A stretch of DNA of 64,000 bases from NCBI GenBank assembly GCA_965208525.1, contig OZ242340.1, positions 2,418,001 through 2,482,000 of the forward strand, written 5' to 3'. This DNA comes from VXYL01 sp965208525 (GTDB lineage Bacteria > Pseudomonadota > Gammaproteobacteria > Pseudomonadales > Azotimanducaceae). The notes beneath the pieces were generated by a model, which ran no database searches, was not told where the DNA came from, and saw only the letters and a list, made by a program, of their open reading frames with translations. Below, in pieces: positions 51,444-60,573 of this stretch; within the stretch, counting starts at the first letter, position 1; the number at the start of each line of letters is the position of its first letter. The translations under genes were made by a program, and so were the position numbers.

Positions 51444-53522
51444 CTACCGCCGCCCCGCCCACCAGCCCCGCCAGCGGGCCGGGCGCCGGATGCGGCGGTC
51501 GAGGAACTCCTCGGTCAGCTTCCTGTCCAGGGCAATCTGCCCCGAGCCGCTTGCGGTGTCGTCGAGCAGCCAGTCCGGAATGTCCGCCCTGGTGCGCGAG
51601 AACTCGATCGAAGCGACGCCGACCGTGATCCGGTCGCCGGTCACGGTCCAGCATTGCTCCGGGGGCCGGCGCTCGGCGCTGTAGCGCTCGTCCGCAAGCA
51701 GGGCGTCGAGCACGCGCCGCGGCCGCTCGAACGCCCGCCTCTGGTACTCGGCAAGCGTCATCGGCTGACACCAGTGCGGGAGCCTCGCGCCCGGCGGCCG
51801 GTGCTCGGCAAACACCTCGCACAGCGTCGTCGACGACAGCCGCAGCGCGTCCACGCCGTCCTCGGCGTCGGCTGGCCGGGTGGCTTCCGCGTCAAGCCGC
51901 GGGAGCATGTGCGCCAGGTAGCGCCGGTACAGGGCCGTGCCCATCCGCTCGCGGATCGACGCCACGGACCGGTGCAGACGCCGCCTCGTCGAGGTGTCGT
52001 GCCCCGGCAGCGACGTGCGCGTATAGATCATCAGGCAGCGCTTCACGATCTCCGACTTGAAGCTGCGCGCGTCCGCGTTCATCGACAGCGCAAAGCACGG
52101 GTACTCCTCGTAGGGGATCGTCTCGTCCTTGATGACCTCGTCCGCGTGACGGCTGAACCGGTCCCGCGTGACGTCGTCGAACACCACCGGGAAGCGCCGG
52201 TAGGACCGCTGGAGGCCCCGCAGCCTGCCGGCCGTGAAGTCGGGCGCGTCGACGATGCGCGGATGGTCGAACATCGACGCCATCAGGGTCTCGACCAGAC
52301 TCGTCTTGCCGCAGTTGCTCGACCCGTACAGCACCGCGAACATGGGCTGGTCGAAGCTGAAGTCGCTGCGCCGGAGCGCCGCGGTGCGCAGGTCGCACAT
52401 CAGCGGCGCGAAGTAGAACCAGCACATGAACGTGAAGTAGTCGCGCTGCAGGCGAGCCACGTCGCCGGCGAAGCCGTCTTCGTAGTTGGCGAAGAACGCG
52501 AGCCACGCCTCGACGTCGCGGCGGACCTCCGAGTCGCCGACGGTCAGGTCAACCGGCGTGCCGCTCAGCGAGAGGCCCTGCGGCGTTCGCGACAGGTACA
52601 GGTCAGGCGTCTCCTCCGCCTCCCGCGCCCGCGTCACGCGGACGATCTCCTTGACCGTCCGCGGCTTCAGGCGCACCTCGCCGTTGCGGTCGGGCCGCGA
52701 GATGCCGGCGAGCCCCCGCCGGATCGCGGGCCGGATCGCCTCGAGCCGCGTGACCAGCGCCGGATGCGGCAGGCCGTCGTCCGCGTCCGCCGGGGCCGGC
52801 ACGAACAGGGTGGTCCCCTCCGGTCTCTGTTCCGCCTCGACCAGCGCCGGCGTCCGCTCGATCCGCACCTTCTCGGTCGGCGCGTCGTCGGTGACCGGCA
52901 CGCGGCTGGTGGACGCGTCGCGAACCGCCTCGAACTGCGCCTCGTAGTGCCGCCAGGCCACCTCGTCGTCGTCGAACACGACCAGCGTCTCCGCCTGCCG
53001 ACCCGAGAACGCGCGTTCCGACAGGTTCGCCGATCCGACGATGACGCGGCGTTCCACGCCGCCGGCGGGCCGGTCTCCCTCGCCGCCAGCCTCGTTCGAG
53101 AGGAGATAGATCTTGGCGTGGGCGATCATGTCCTTGGTCACGAAGAAGCGCACCGTGCCCTCCTCCATGCCCCGGTAGAGGCGCCTTCGCCGTTCGCCCT
53201 TCGGGGCCTTGAGCCGGAACAGGCGGCCCTCGAGCTCGTCGCGCACCACCGCCTGGAAGGCCAGCATGTCGGCCGCCTCCGGCGGCAGGATGCCGGGATG
53301 GCCGAAGATGCACTCGAAGTCGTCGAACTCGTGCTCGGCCAGCAGCCCCGCGACCATCGGCATGCTGGACGTGTACGTCAGCGCCCGCAGCGACCGGAAC
53401 CCGGCGAAGTAGTGCGGACCGAACGTCGCCACGGACTCCGCCCGTGCATGCAGCACGCCGAGCGTTTTCCGCCGCGTCACCGATTCCGCGTCGTCCAGAA
53501 GCAGCGGGTTCTGTTCCGCCAT
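51444..53522 (-). CDS. PLD-domain protein fused to a P-loop NTPase
   Basis: ATG 53522 (MAEQNPLLLDDAESVTRRKT) gives 692 residues. Residues about 20-220 form a PLD-like nuclease half: FGHPGILPPEAADML, HAKIYLLSNEAGGEG with the HxK motif, and VIVGSANLSERAFSGRQAET with the Asn and Glu positions. Residues about 360-520 carry a P-loop NTPase: FAVLYGSSNCGKTSLVETLM (Walker A), RRFPVVFDDVTRDRF (Walker B) and YPCFALSMNADARSF (sensor-like Asn). The C-terminal 170 residues are unassigned. A nuclease fused to an ATPase of this kind is a common defence-gene plan. It is divergent from a PIN-like gene with about 210 bases between starts. Confidence 0.75.
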   Translation of the reverse strand: MAEQNPLLLDDAESVTRRKTLGVLHARAESVATFGPHYFAGFRSLRALTYTSSMPMVAGLLAEHEFDDFECIFGHPGILPPEAADMLAFQAVVRDELEGRLFRLKAPKGERRRRLYRGMEEGTVRFFVTKDMIAHAKIYLLSNEAGGEGDRPAGGVERRVIVGSANLSERAFSGRQAETLVVFDDDEVAWRHYEAQFEAVRDASTSRVPVTDDAPTEKVRIERTPALVEAEQRPEGTTLFVPAPADADDGLPHPALVTRLEAIRPAIRRGLAGISRPDRNGEVRLKPRTVKEIVRVTRAREAEETPDLYLSRTPQGLSLSGTPVDLTVGDSEVRRDVEAWLAFFANYEDGFAGDVARLQRDYFTFMCWFYFAPLMCDLRTAALRRSDFSFDQPMFAVLYGSSNCGKTSLVETLMASMFDHPRIVDAPDFTAGRLRGLQRSYRRFPVVFDDVTRDRFSRHADEVIKDETIPYEEYPCFALSMNADARSFKSEIVKRCLMIYTRTSLPGHDTSTRRRLHRSVASIRERMGTALYRRYLAHMLPRLDAEATRPADAEDGVDALRLSSTTLCEVFAEHRPPGARLPHWCQPMTLAEYQRRAFERPRRVLDALLADERYSAERRPPEQCWTVTGDRITVGVASIEFSRTRADIPDWLLDDTASGSGQIALDRKLTEEFLDRRIRRPARWRGWWAGRR

Positions 53523-53733
53523 TCTCCGTTCTCCCTTTCCCCGTTGTGCCCGTGCAGCGACCGTGTCGCGGACCCCAAGCGTACCGGCAGTCAAGAGGTC
53601 GGTCGGGACGACCCCGGCCGGCCCACCAGCCGTGCGATCCGGTCACGACACGCCGCCGCCACCGGTCCACGCGCCAGCGCCCCGGGCCATCGCTGCTAGA
53701 CTCGACCGACAGCCGCACCGCAGCCGATTCGAC

Positions 53734-54340
53734 ATGACCCATTGGATTCTCGTCGACTACGAGAACGTCCGCCCGAGTGACTTCCATCCCGACCGGCAGC
53801 CGGACACGCGCATCATCGTGTTCCTCGGTCCGAACCAGCAGAAGATCCCCGCCGACCTGGTGATGGCGCTGCAGGCCTTCGGACCAGACGCCCGCTACAT
53901 CCAGTGTTCCGCCGCCGGACGCAACGCCCTCGACTTTCCACATCGCCTTCTATCTCGGCGATCTCGCGCCCCGACATCCGGAGGACCAGTTCCACATCGT
54001 GTCCGAGGACAAGGGGTTCGATCCCCTAGTCAGGCACATGCGTGCCGAGCGCGGCATCGCCGTCCAGCGCCACGCCGTCCTTCCCGCGATCCCGGGACGC
54101 GCCAAGGCGAGCGCGAAGAAGAAGGCGTCCCGCCCGGACGCCAAGACGGTTGACGAGGTCCGCAAGGCGCTCGCTGCGGCCGGCGCAACCCGGCCCCGCA
54201 AGGTGAGCACATTGCGGAACTGGATCGACGACCGCTTCAACGGCAAGCTGGCCGACGCCGACCTGGACCGGCTGATCGCGAACCTGCGTTCGCGCCGGCT
54301 GGTCGCGGTGTCCGGAGACAAGGTCTCCTACAATCTCTAG
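53734..54340 (+). pseudogene. PIN-like (NYN-type) RNase gene with a +1 frameshift
   Basis: ATG 53734 begins MTHWILVDYENVRPSDFHPD, the opening strand and acidic DYEN motif of PIN-like proteins, and continues IIVFLGPNQQKIPADLVMAL and RNALDF. At 53936-53942 an extra C (CTTTCCAC for CTTTCAC) shifts the frame. In the +1 frame the protein resumes HIAFYLGDLAPRHPEDQFHI, VSEDKGFDPLVRHM (second acidic motif) and ends with a winged-helix-like tail (LDRLIANLRSRRLVAVSGDK). Removing one base restores a complete protein of about 200 residues. It is either a recent inactivation, a sequencing error or a programmed frameshift. A GCTAGACTC -10-like site lies at 53695-53703. Confidence 0.75.
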
Positions 54341-54584
54341 GCGCCGTCGGACGCGTTGTACGCCAAGACTTGAGACGGACGCGGCAGCCAGCCGCCGCGC
54401 CCACGTCCGCCCGGGCCAAGCCTTCGCCACCGTCGACTCCGAAGTTCCACGCCGCCCCTGAAGGACGCCACTCTCCAAACTCGCAAGTGCCAGGCCGTCC
54501 ATGGGTTCGTCAACGCGGTGGAACAACGCTCCCCGACGCCCCGTTCGGCGACGTTCGGCAGGCACGTTCGGGCAGGGCGCGATG

Positions 54585-55745
54585 TCACGCCGCAGGGTGG
54601 CCGTCCGGCGCCACCGCGTCCGCCCAGCGCTGCATCATGGGCCGCCGCCTCTCCAGCAGGTCGTCGCGCGCGTACGCCGCCACCGTCGCCGAGCCCTCCA
54701 CGTGCGCCAGCGCGAACTCCGACAGCAGCTCGTCCACCTCGTGCCCCCGCGCCCAGTCCTTGAAGCTCGACCGGAACCCGTGCCCCGTCGCCGCGATCCC
54801 CGCGTTCCGCAGCGCCTGCGTCATCACCCGGTCCCCCAGCATCGACCCCGGACGCGAGCCGGGGAACACCAGACCGCCGCCCCGGACGCCCTCCCGCGCC
54901 GCCGCCAGCACCGCCAGCGCCTGCCGCGACAGCGGAACCCGGTGCGCGCGCCCCGCCTTCATCGACTCCGCCGGCCGCACCCACACCGCCGCGTCCAGGT
55001 CGATCTGGTCCCACGCCGCCCGCCGCACCTCCACCTGCCGCGCCGCCGTCAGCGCCGTGAACCGGACCGCACGCTTCGTCGACGCTGCGCACCGCGTTGC
55101 GTCGATCCGGTCCAGGGCCGCGCCCACCTCCGACCAGTGCAGCGCCGCATGGTGCCTGGGCCCCGCCTCCCGCCTCGGCAGCGCCCGCCGCACCGCCTCC
55201 ACCGGCGAGCCATCGACCCGGAACTCCTCGATCCGCGCCCATTCCAGCACCGCCGTGATCGCCGACCCCGCCGCCTTGACCGTCGCGTGCCGGCCGGACA
55301 CCGCCAGCGGCCGCAGCACCTCGTGCACCGCCGCGCTGCCCACCCGGTCCACCGGAACCCCGCCGAGCCTCGGCAGCACGTGCCGGTCCATCGCGACCCG
55401 CCAGGTCTTCGCCGGACTCTCAGTTCGCCAGCACTCCCGCCTCTGCTCGAAGCACGACGCCTCCGCCGCCGCGAACGTCGGCACCCGGCTGCGCCGCGGG
55501 TCGCCGCCGGTGCGGGCGACGGCGCGGTTCTCCGCCGCCACCCGCCGGGCCTCGGCGAGGCTCACCAGCTCGGCGCCGCCGAGGCCGAGGTCGACGCGCC
55601 GCCCGTGGATGGTGATGCGCTGGATCCACTGCCTCGATCCGCTCCTGCGGACGCGCAGCATGAGCCCGTTGCCGTCGGTGTAGCTGCCCGGGGGCGCGGT
55701 TCGCACCCTTGCGGCGGAGAGGGCGTTGCGGCACAGTCGGGGCAT
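54585..55745 (-). CDS. Tyrosine recombinase, P4-type integrase
   Basis: The 386-residue protein has a DUF4102-like N-terminus (GSYTDGNGLMLRVRRSGSRQ, ITIHGRRVDLGLGGAELVSL). The catalytic domain has LTAARQVEVRRAAWDQID (Arg), MKAGRAHRVPLS (Lys side), HGFRSSFKDWARGHEVDE (His-x-x-Arg) and LAHVEGSATVAAYARDDL (His and nucleophile Tyr). It lies at the right edge of island 2, start facing the core amidohydrolase gene, the same geometry as the recombinase of island 1. The intervening 251 bases (55746-55996) carry an AT-rich patch (TGTTTATCAAAGAAATAAAT near 55890) but no tRNA gene. Confidence 0.9.
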   Translation of the reverse strand: MPRLCRNALSAARVRTAPPGSYTDGNGLMLRVRRSGSRQWIQRITIHGRRVDLGLGGAELVSLAEARRVAAENRAVARTGGDPRRSRVPTFAAAEASCFEQRRECWRTESPAKTWRVAMDRHVLPRLGGVPVDRVGSAAVHEVLRPLAVSGRHATVKAAGSAITAVLEWARIEEFRVDGSPVEAVRRALPRREAGPRHHAALHWSEVGAALDRIDATRCAASTKRAVRFTALTAARQVEVRRAAWDQIDLDAAVWVRPAESMKAGRAHRVPLSRQALAVLAAAREGVRGGGLVFPGSRPGSMLGDRVMTQALRNAGIAATGHGFRSSFKDWARGHEVDELLSEFALAHVEGSATVAAYARDDLLERRRPMMQRWADAVAPDGHPAA

Positions 55746-55996
55746 GGTCGGACTCCGGCGGGTGGCTGCCGGAAGTCTACGCCGGTGTCGGATAGGAATC
55801 CATCATGCCCCACAAAACCTTGTGCTGCCTGCCGCGTTCCGGCGAAACGCCGGGAGCGTCTGCGGCACGCTTAATCTGTACCGAATACATTGTTTATCAA
55901 AGAAATAAATGGACTTTGCGCCACCTATCGCATCGCCTTGACGCCTTGCTGGGAGTCTGCAAACGACTGTACGGCGCAAGCTCCTAGGGTGCCTGC

Positions 55997-57139
55997 ATGC
56001 CATACATTGAGGGCCGCATCGTCCACGACGCCGACTCCCACGTCATGGAGATTCCCGGTTGGCTCGACGAGTTCGGAACACGAGCCGTGCGCGATGCGTT
56101 CAACGCCCGTTTCGGCAAGGGACACCGGGGCGGTCTCGACCGCGCCATCGGGCAACAAGACGATCCCGCCTTTCGCGCCGGCGATGCAGCCGAAATCATG
56201 GCGCGCAAGAACCACGACGCGACCGGCGCCTTCCGCCGCGAGGACCGGCCGCTCGCGCTCGATCTGATGGGCATCGCCAGTCAGCTCGTTTTCCCGACCT
56301 CGACCAACGTCTGGCTGGAAGAGCTCGAACACGGCGACGACCTGGGGCTGCTCTACGACACCGCGTCGGCAACCAACCGCGCGCAGACGGAGTTCTGCGC
56401 TGCGGATGTCCGGCTGCTGCCAGTCTGCTACGTGCCGCTCGCGAGCCTCGAACGCGCGCCAGCGGCCGCGCGGGAAGCGCTCGACGCCGGTGCCGCCGCG
56501 TTGCTGGTGCCCTGGGCCTGCCCGAAGGAGCATGCGACCAGCCACATCGCGCTGGATGCTCTCTGGGGCCTCGCCGCCGAAGCCCGCGTGCCCATCCTGT
56601 TTCACGTCGGCGTTGCGGACCGCGTCCTGCCCCGTGCGCACAAGATCAACGGGCTGCCGCCGGTACCGGACTTCCACGGCGGCGAGGAGAACTTCCGCTC
56701 CATCTCCTACATGGCGATCCCGCACGGCCCCATGCAGGCTCTGTCCATGCTGATCCTCGACGGCGTGCTTGAACGCTTCGAGAGCCTGCGCATCGGCGTC
56801 ATTGAACTTGGCGCGTCCTGGCTGCCCGGATTCATGCGCCAGCTCGACTCTGCCGGCGAGGCATTCGCCCGCCACGAGGCGCGGCTCGCCTCCCTCACGC
56901 TCCGGCCCGGCGAATACGTCGAACGTCAGGTGCGGGTGACGCCTTACCCCACCGAACCCGCCGGCTGGATCATCGACCAGTCTGCGCCCGGCATCTGCAT
57001 GTTCTCCTCGGATTTCCCACATGTGGAAGGCGGCCGCAATCCGTACGGGCGCTTCCGCCGCACCACGGCCCAACTGTCCCTTGCCGACCAGGACCGCTTC
57101 TTCCGCGGCAACTTCGAGGACCTCATGGGCATGGCTTGA
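55997..57139 (+). CDS. Amidohydrolase-family (amidohydrolase_2) protein
   Basis: ATG 55997 (MPYIEGRIVHDADSHVMEIP) gives 380 residues. The N-terminal strand DADSHVME replaces the HxH of classical members by DxH, as in many decarboxylase-like amidohydrolase_2 proteins. Later come GLAAEARVPILFHVG with a metal-type His, RIGVIELGASWLPGFMRQL and the C-terminal ICMFSSDFPHVEGGRNP with the conserved catalytic Asp. Such enzymes hydrolyse or decarboxylate small ring compounds. The substrate is unknown. It is the first core-like gene right of island 2. Confidence 0.82.
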   Translation: MPYIEGRIVHDADSHVMEIPGWLDEFGTRAVRDAFNARFGKGHRGGLDRAIGQQDDPAFRAGDAAEIMARKNHDATGAFRREDRPLALDLMGIASQLVFPTSTNVWLEELEHGDDLGLLYDTASATNRAQTEFCAADVRLLPVCYVPLASLERAPAAAREALDAGAAALLVPWACPKEHATSHIALDALWGLAAEARVPILFHVGVADRVLPRAHKINGLPPVPDFHGGEENFRSISYMAIPHGPMQALSMLILDGVLERFESLRIGVIELGASWLPGFMRQLDSAGEAFARHEARLASLTLRPGEYVERQVRVTPYPTEPAGWIIDQSAPGICMFSSDFPHVEGGRNPYGRFRRTTAQLSLADQDRFFRGNFEDLMGMA

Positions 57140-57520
57140 ACGCAGTGCAGGCAGCATGTTCGCGACTGGGCCAAGGACGATCCCGCCGGCGCTGCCGCGG
57201 AGGTCAACCGCCAGCGCACTACCGAACTACGAGACCAGACGGCAGTCAGCGTCATTCCCGGCCTGCTGTCCGGGCACACGGAGGCCGCCGAACGACTGCT
57301 CGAGACCATCATCCTGCCGCCCGAGCGTTGCAGAGTTGCAGGCCTCCTGCACACCTACTTTGTCCGGACGGACGCGGTTCCCGAAAAGGCGGCGCTGTAT
57401 CGCGCGATCTTGAACGCGTACGCCGGTGTGGAGGCGACGGTTAGGCGGCTGGACGGCGGCCGCCGTACAAGTCCCGCAGGCCAAACTCGCGAAAGGGGGG
57501 GCGTTCTCGGTCAGTCCGTC
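57140..57520. other. Intergenic region, possible decayed coding fragment
   Basis: A plus-strand frame without a start (about 57151-57480) has protein-like composition, for example SVIPGLLSGHTEAAERLLET and RVAGLLHTYFVRTDAVPEKA. I recognise no family. It may be the remains of a gene behind the amidohydrolase. Confidence 0.35.
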
Positions 57521-58321
57521 TCAGACTATCCCGATCAGGGCGTCGAGCACTTCGTTCGGCCTTTCATTCAGCATTGCGTGGCCGCAGTCGAGGCGCACAA
57601 CGCGGGCGTCGGGCAGGTGCGAGGCGACATCGAGACCGGCCTTGGCCGGGGTCATGCGGTCCTCGTTGCCGGCGATGACCAAGGTCGGGCAGGTTACTTC
57701 ACTCTCGTCCGCACGAAAGCCGTTGCAGGCCGAGAGGTCCGCGTGAAACACCCCCGGACCAGATCGTTCAAGCAACCGTTCCCCAGCCGCGAGCATCCAT
57801 AGCCCGGGATTGTCGTTCGCGCCAAGCGCTCCCGGCGTGCTGTGGCTCCAGGCATTGGCCATGTCGATGGCGGCATGGTGGTTGTCGTGGGCGGCGTCGA
57901 GGAGAAGGTCCGTCACCGGCATCGGCATCGATGTGCCAAGAAGCGCCAGTGCCCGGCACCGTTTGGAATGGTCGCAAGCAAAGCGCCATGCCACCAGCGA
58001 ACCCATGCTGTGGCCAACCACGGCTGCCGTGGCAATGCCTAAGGCATCCAGCAGTTTGGCGATCCAGGCCGCCATCTCCCCCACCGAGGCGAGCGCCGGC
58101 GCGCCATCCGCGGGTGCCGAAGAGCGTCCATGTCCCGGCAAGTCTGGCGCCACGACACGCAACCCCTTGCGGGCAAAGTGCCGGGCCGGCAGGGCCCAAA
58201 CCGTGTGATCCATGCCAGCGCCGTGGATGAACACCACCGCAGGCGCATCTGCCACCACACCGCTGCTGCCGTTTCCCACGTAGGCTTGCACTCCCTCCAC
58301 CTGCACGGCATAGCCGCTCAC
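57521..58321 (-). CDS. Alpha/beta hydrolase
   Basis: This is a 266-residue protein of the classic fold: VVFIHGAGMDHTVWALPARH (oxyanion HG), VVAPDLPGHGRSSAP, the nucleophile elbow AVVGHSMGSLVAWRF, the acid in PTLVIAGNEDRMTPAKAG and the final His in LDCGHAMLNERP. The catalytic triad is complete. The substrate is open, and possibilities include esters or acyl-homoserine-type lactones. The start overlaps the sulfhydrylase stop by 4 bases, so the two are translated together. Confidence 0.88.
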   Translation of the reverse strand: MSGYAVQVEGVQAYVGNGSSGVVADAPAVVFIHGAGMDHTVWALPARHFARKGLRVVAPDLPGHGRSSAPADGAPALASVGEMAAWIAKLLDALGIATAAVVGHSMGSLVAWRFACDHSKRCRALALLGTSMPMPVTDLLLDAAHDNHHAAIDMANAWSHSTPGALGANDNPGLWMLAAGERLLERSGPGVFHADLSACNGFRADESEVTCPTLVIAGNEDRMTPAKAGLDVASHLPDARVVRLDCGHAMLNERPNEVLDALIGIV

Positions 58322-59676
58322 GACGCGCCACCCCTCGGTGGCCGTGAAGCCCGGCGCAATGCTCGCCCAAGGTCGTCGATGAGGTCGCGCGGGTCTTCGA
58401 GGCCAATGGAGAGCCGCACCAAGCCTTCGCCGATGCCGGCCGCCGCCAACGCCTTCTCGTCCATCCGGTGGTGCGTCGTGCTGGCAGGATGAATCACCAG
58501 CGATTTGGCATCCCCGACATTGGCGAGGTGCGAGAACAGCGACAGGCTTTCGATGAACGTGCGTCCCGCCTCGCGGCCGCCCTTGAGCTCGAAGCCGAAT
58601 ACGGCACCGGCCCCCTTGGGCAATAGCCTCGCAGCCAGCTCGTGGTCAGGATGGTCCGGCAACTCCGGATAACTCACCGAAGCCACCGCCTCGTGCTCCG
58701 CCAGAAAGTGAACTACCTGCCTAGCGTTCTCTACGTGTCGCGCCATCCTGAGCGGCAGCGTTTCCAGCCCTTGCAGGATGTGGAATGCGGTTGTTGGTGC
58801 CATGCAGGCACCGAAATCCCGCATTCCTTCCCGACGCGCTCGAGTGACGAACGCCTGGGGCCCGAACTCCTCGGCGAACACCAGATCGTGAAAGCCCTCG
58901 TAGGCTTCCGTTAGCGTCGGGAACCGCGCCGCGCCTTCCTTGCCGCCGCCGGCACCCTCCGCCCGCTCCCAATCGAACGTGCCTCCGTCCACCACCAGGC
59001 CACCGATGACAATTCCATGTCCACTCAAGAACTTGGTGGCCGAATGGATGACGATGTCGGCACCGTGGGCAATCGGTTTGCAAAGCCAGGGTGTGGCGAA
59101 AGTGGAGTCGACGAGAAGCGGTACGCCAGCAGCGTGCGCCACCTCGGCAATGCGCGGCACGTTTAGCACCTCGAGCCCTGGATTGCCGAGAATCTCACCG
59201 AACAGCAGCTTGGTGTTGTCGCGTATGGCTGCTTCGAATGCTTCCGGCGAACGGGGGTCGACAAAGGTCGTCTCGATGCCGAATCGCGGCAGCGTGTATT
59301 CGAGCAGGTTGTGCGTGCCGCCGTAGAGGGAACGCGACGCAACGATGTGATCGCCAGCTCCCGCAATGGTTGCCACCGCAAGGTGCATGGCGGCTTGCCC
59401 ACTGGCCGTGGCAATCGCCCCCACCCCGCCCTCGAGCGCACTGATGCGTTCCTCGAGCACCGCGTTGGTGGGATTCGACAGACGCGAATAGACATGCCCC
59501 GCCCGCTCGATGTTGAAGAGCCCCACCGCAAAGTCGGTGTCCGGAAACACGAACGACGCCGACTGATAGATGGGCGTCGCCCGCGCCCCGGTCGCCGCAT
59601 CGGGCCGCTGCCCGGCATGCAGCGACAGCGTGTCAAATCCGGTGGGCCGCGGCCCCCGATGATCCCTCTCCGCCAT
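58318..59676 (-). CDS. metY: O-acetylhomoserine aminocarboxypropyltransferase (sulfhydrylase)
   Basis: This 452-residue PLP enzyme is of the Cys/Met metabolism family: FDTLSLHAGQRPDAATGARA, TPIYQSASFVFPDTDFAVGL, YSRLSNPTNAVLEERISALE, SLYGGTHNLLEYTLPRFGIE, LLVDSTFATPWLCKPIAHGA and the PLP lysine in IHSATKFLSGHGIVIGG. The length and the insert after the lysine match MetY rather than MetB or MetC. It makes homocysteine from O-acetylhomoserine and sulfide. Confidence 0.9.
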   Translation of the reverse strand: MAERDHRGPRPTGFDTLSLHAGQRPDAATGARATPIYQSASFVFPDTDFAVGLFNIERAGHVYSRLSNPTNAVLEERISALEGGVGAIATASGQAAMHLAVATIAGAGDHIVASRSLYGGTHNLLEYTLPRFGIETTFVDPRSPEAFEAAIRDNTKLLFGEILGNPGLEVLNVPRIAEVAHAAGVPLLVDSTFATPWLCKPIAHGADIVIHSATKFLSGHGIVIGGLVVDGGTFDWERAEGAGGGKEGAARFPTLTEAYEGFHDLVFAEEFGPQAFVTRARREGMRDFGACMAPTTAFHILQGLETLPLRMARHVENARQVVHFLAEHEAVASVSYPELPDHPDHELAARLLPKGAGAVFGFELKGGREAGRTFIESLSLFSHLANVGDAKSLVIHPASTTHHRMDEKALAAAGIGEGLVRLSIGLEDPRDLIDDLGRALRRASRPPRGGAS

Positions 59677-59759
59677 GCAGCCATCCTACACGCTGCGCAA
59701 AGAGACGTGACGAACCGGACACAGGATCTTCGCAGCATGCGTCCGGTCCTTTTGCACCT

Positions 59760-60170
59760 AACCGGCGGAGGTCGAGGCAGCGATGGCTCGGCGGTCGACG
59801 ACCATCCGTGCAGGACGCCAACGGTACGCGCGAGACAGAGTAACCCCCGCGAAGCGGCCTCCGCGTCGCCTGCGGCCAAGACCTCCGACAATGTTCTTGG
59901 GCCAAGGTCCTCCATGACGCAGATGCCGGCCGCCTCGTCCGCCGCCAGCACGCGAGGCGCAACTCCACTGTCTGCCATGGCCTGCGCAATCACGACGTTA
60001 GCGCCCAACTTGACGACGGACGTTGTGCCGGTAACGGGTAATCGAACCCGCCAGACGTTGTGGCCTTCGACGCGAGACGGCTCGAAATTGGTGACGTCGC
60101 CTGCAAGCCGTTGCAGCAGCCTCAGTGCCGGCTCCGGGAGTGGATCTGCGCTCTGTGAGTTCAGGGCCAT
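59760..60170 (-). pseudogene. Truncated phosphotransferase (APH/choline-kinase-like)
   Basis: From ATG 60170 (MALNSQSADPLPEPALRLLQ) about 135 residues resemble an aminoglycoside/choline-kinase N-lobe: VEGHNVWRVRLPVTGTTSVV with a lysine strand, MADSGVAPRVLAADEAAGIC and VMEDLGPRTLSEVLAAGDAE, then LARTVGVLHG. After about 59760 the frame loses family character. The catalytic HxDxxxxN and DxE motifs are absent. The downstream gene begins at 59676, leaving no room for them. The gene is a deletion remnant. Confidence 0.6.
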
Positions 60171-60573
60171 TGCATGCCGCGTCGCCGGTAGCCGGGCCAG
60201 CAAACTACGGCAAGACTCGCGGGCCGGTCAATGCTAGGCAGACCTTCCGTGGCGTCGCCCCGCTTTGTTGCAGCTTCGATGTGGACCGGGAGCGCCACGA
60301 GGCCCGTTCTGGCACCGATTTGGTAGTTGCGGTCGAAGCGTCGGTGCCTGCGACGCGTGTACGTCGGGCTCACCGAGGCACTGTCGACGGTGCTCGTGAC
60401 TGCCGATCGACTCGCCGGCGCGACCGGAGTCGAGGCACCTCGGCGAGCAACTCATCGAGCAGGTGGCGACTGCCTCCGAGTTGGTTTGATCCGGTCAAGA
60501 CCCCCAGCGACCCCTGCGATGCGATTGGGCACGCAAGCGCCAGCACTAGGCCTTTTGCGGCGCCTGCCGGTTT
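60171..60573. other. Intergenic region without recognised gene
   Basis: No frame has family character over about 400 bases between the truncated kinase and the serine hydrolase. It could be the remains of the kinase operon. Confidence 0.4.

Noticed and set aside
51054..53699. 881-codon plus-strand frame over the PLD-NTPase gene
   Set aside because: Rich in Arg, Pro and His with no domain; antisense shadow of a recognisable gene.
53936..53942. Programmed +1 frameshift asserted as fact
   Set aside because: No known slippery site or stimulatory element is clear; error or mutation is equally likely, so it is reported only as a frameshift.
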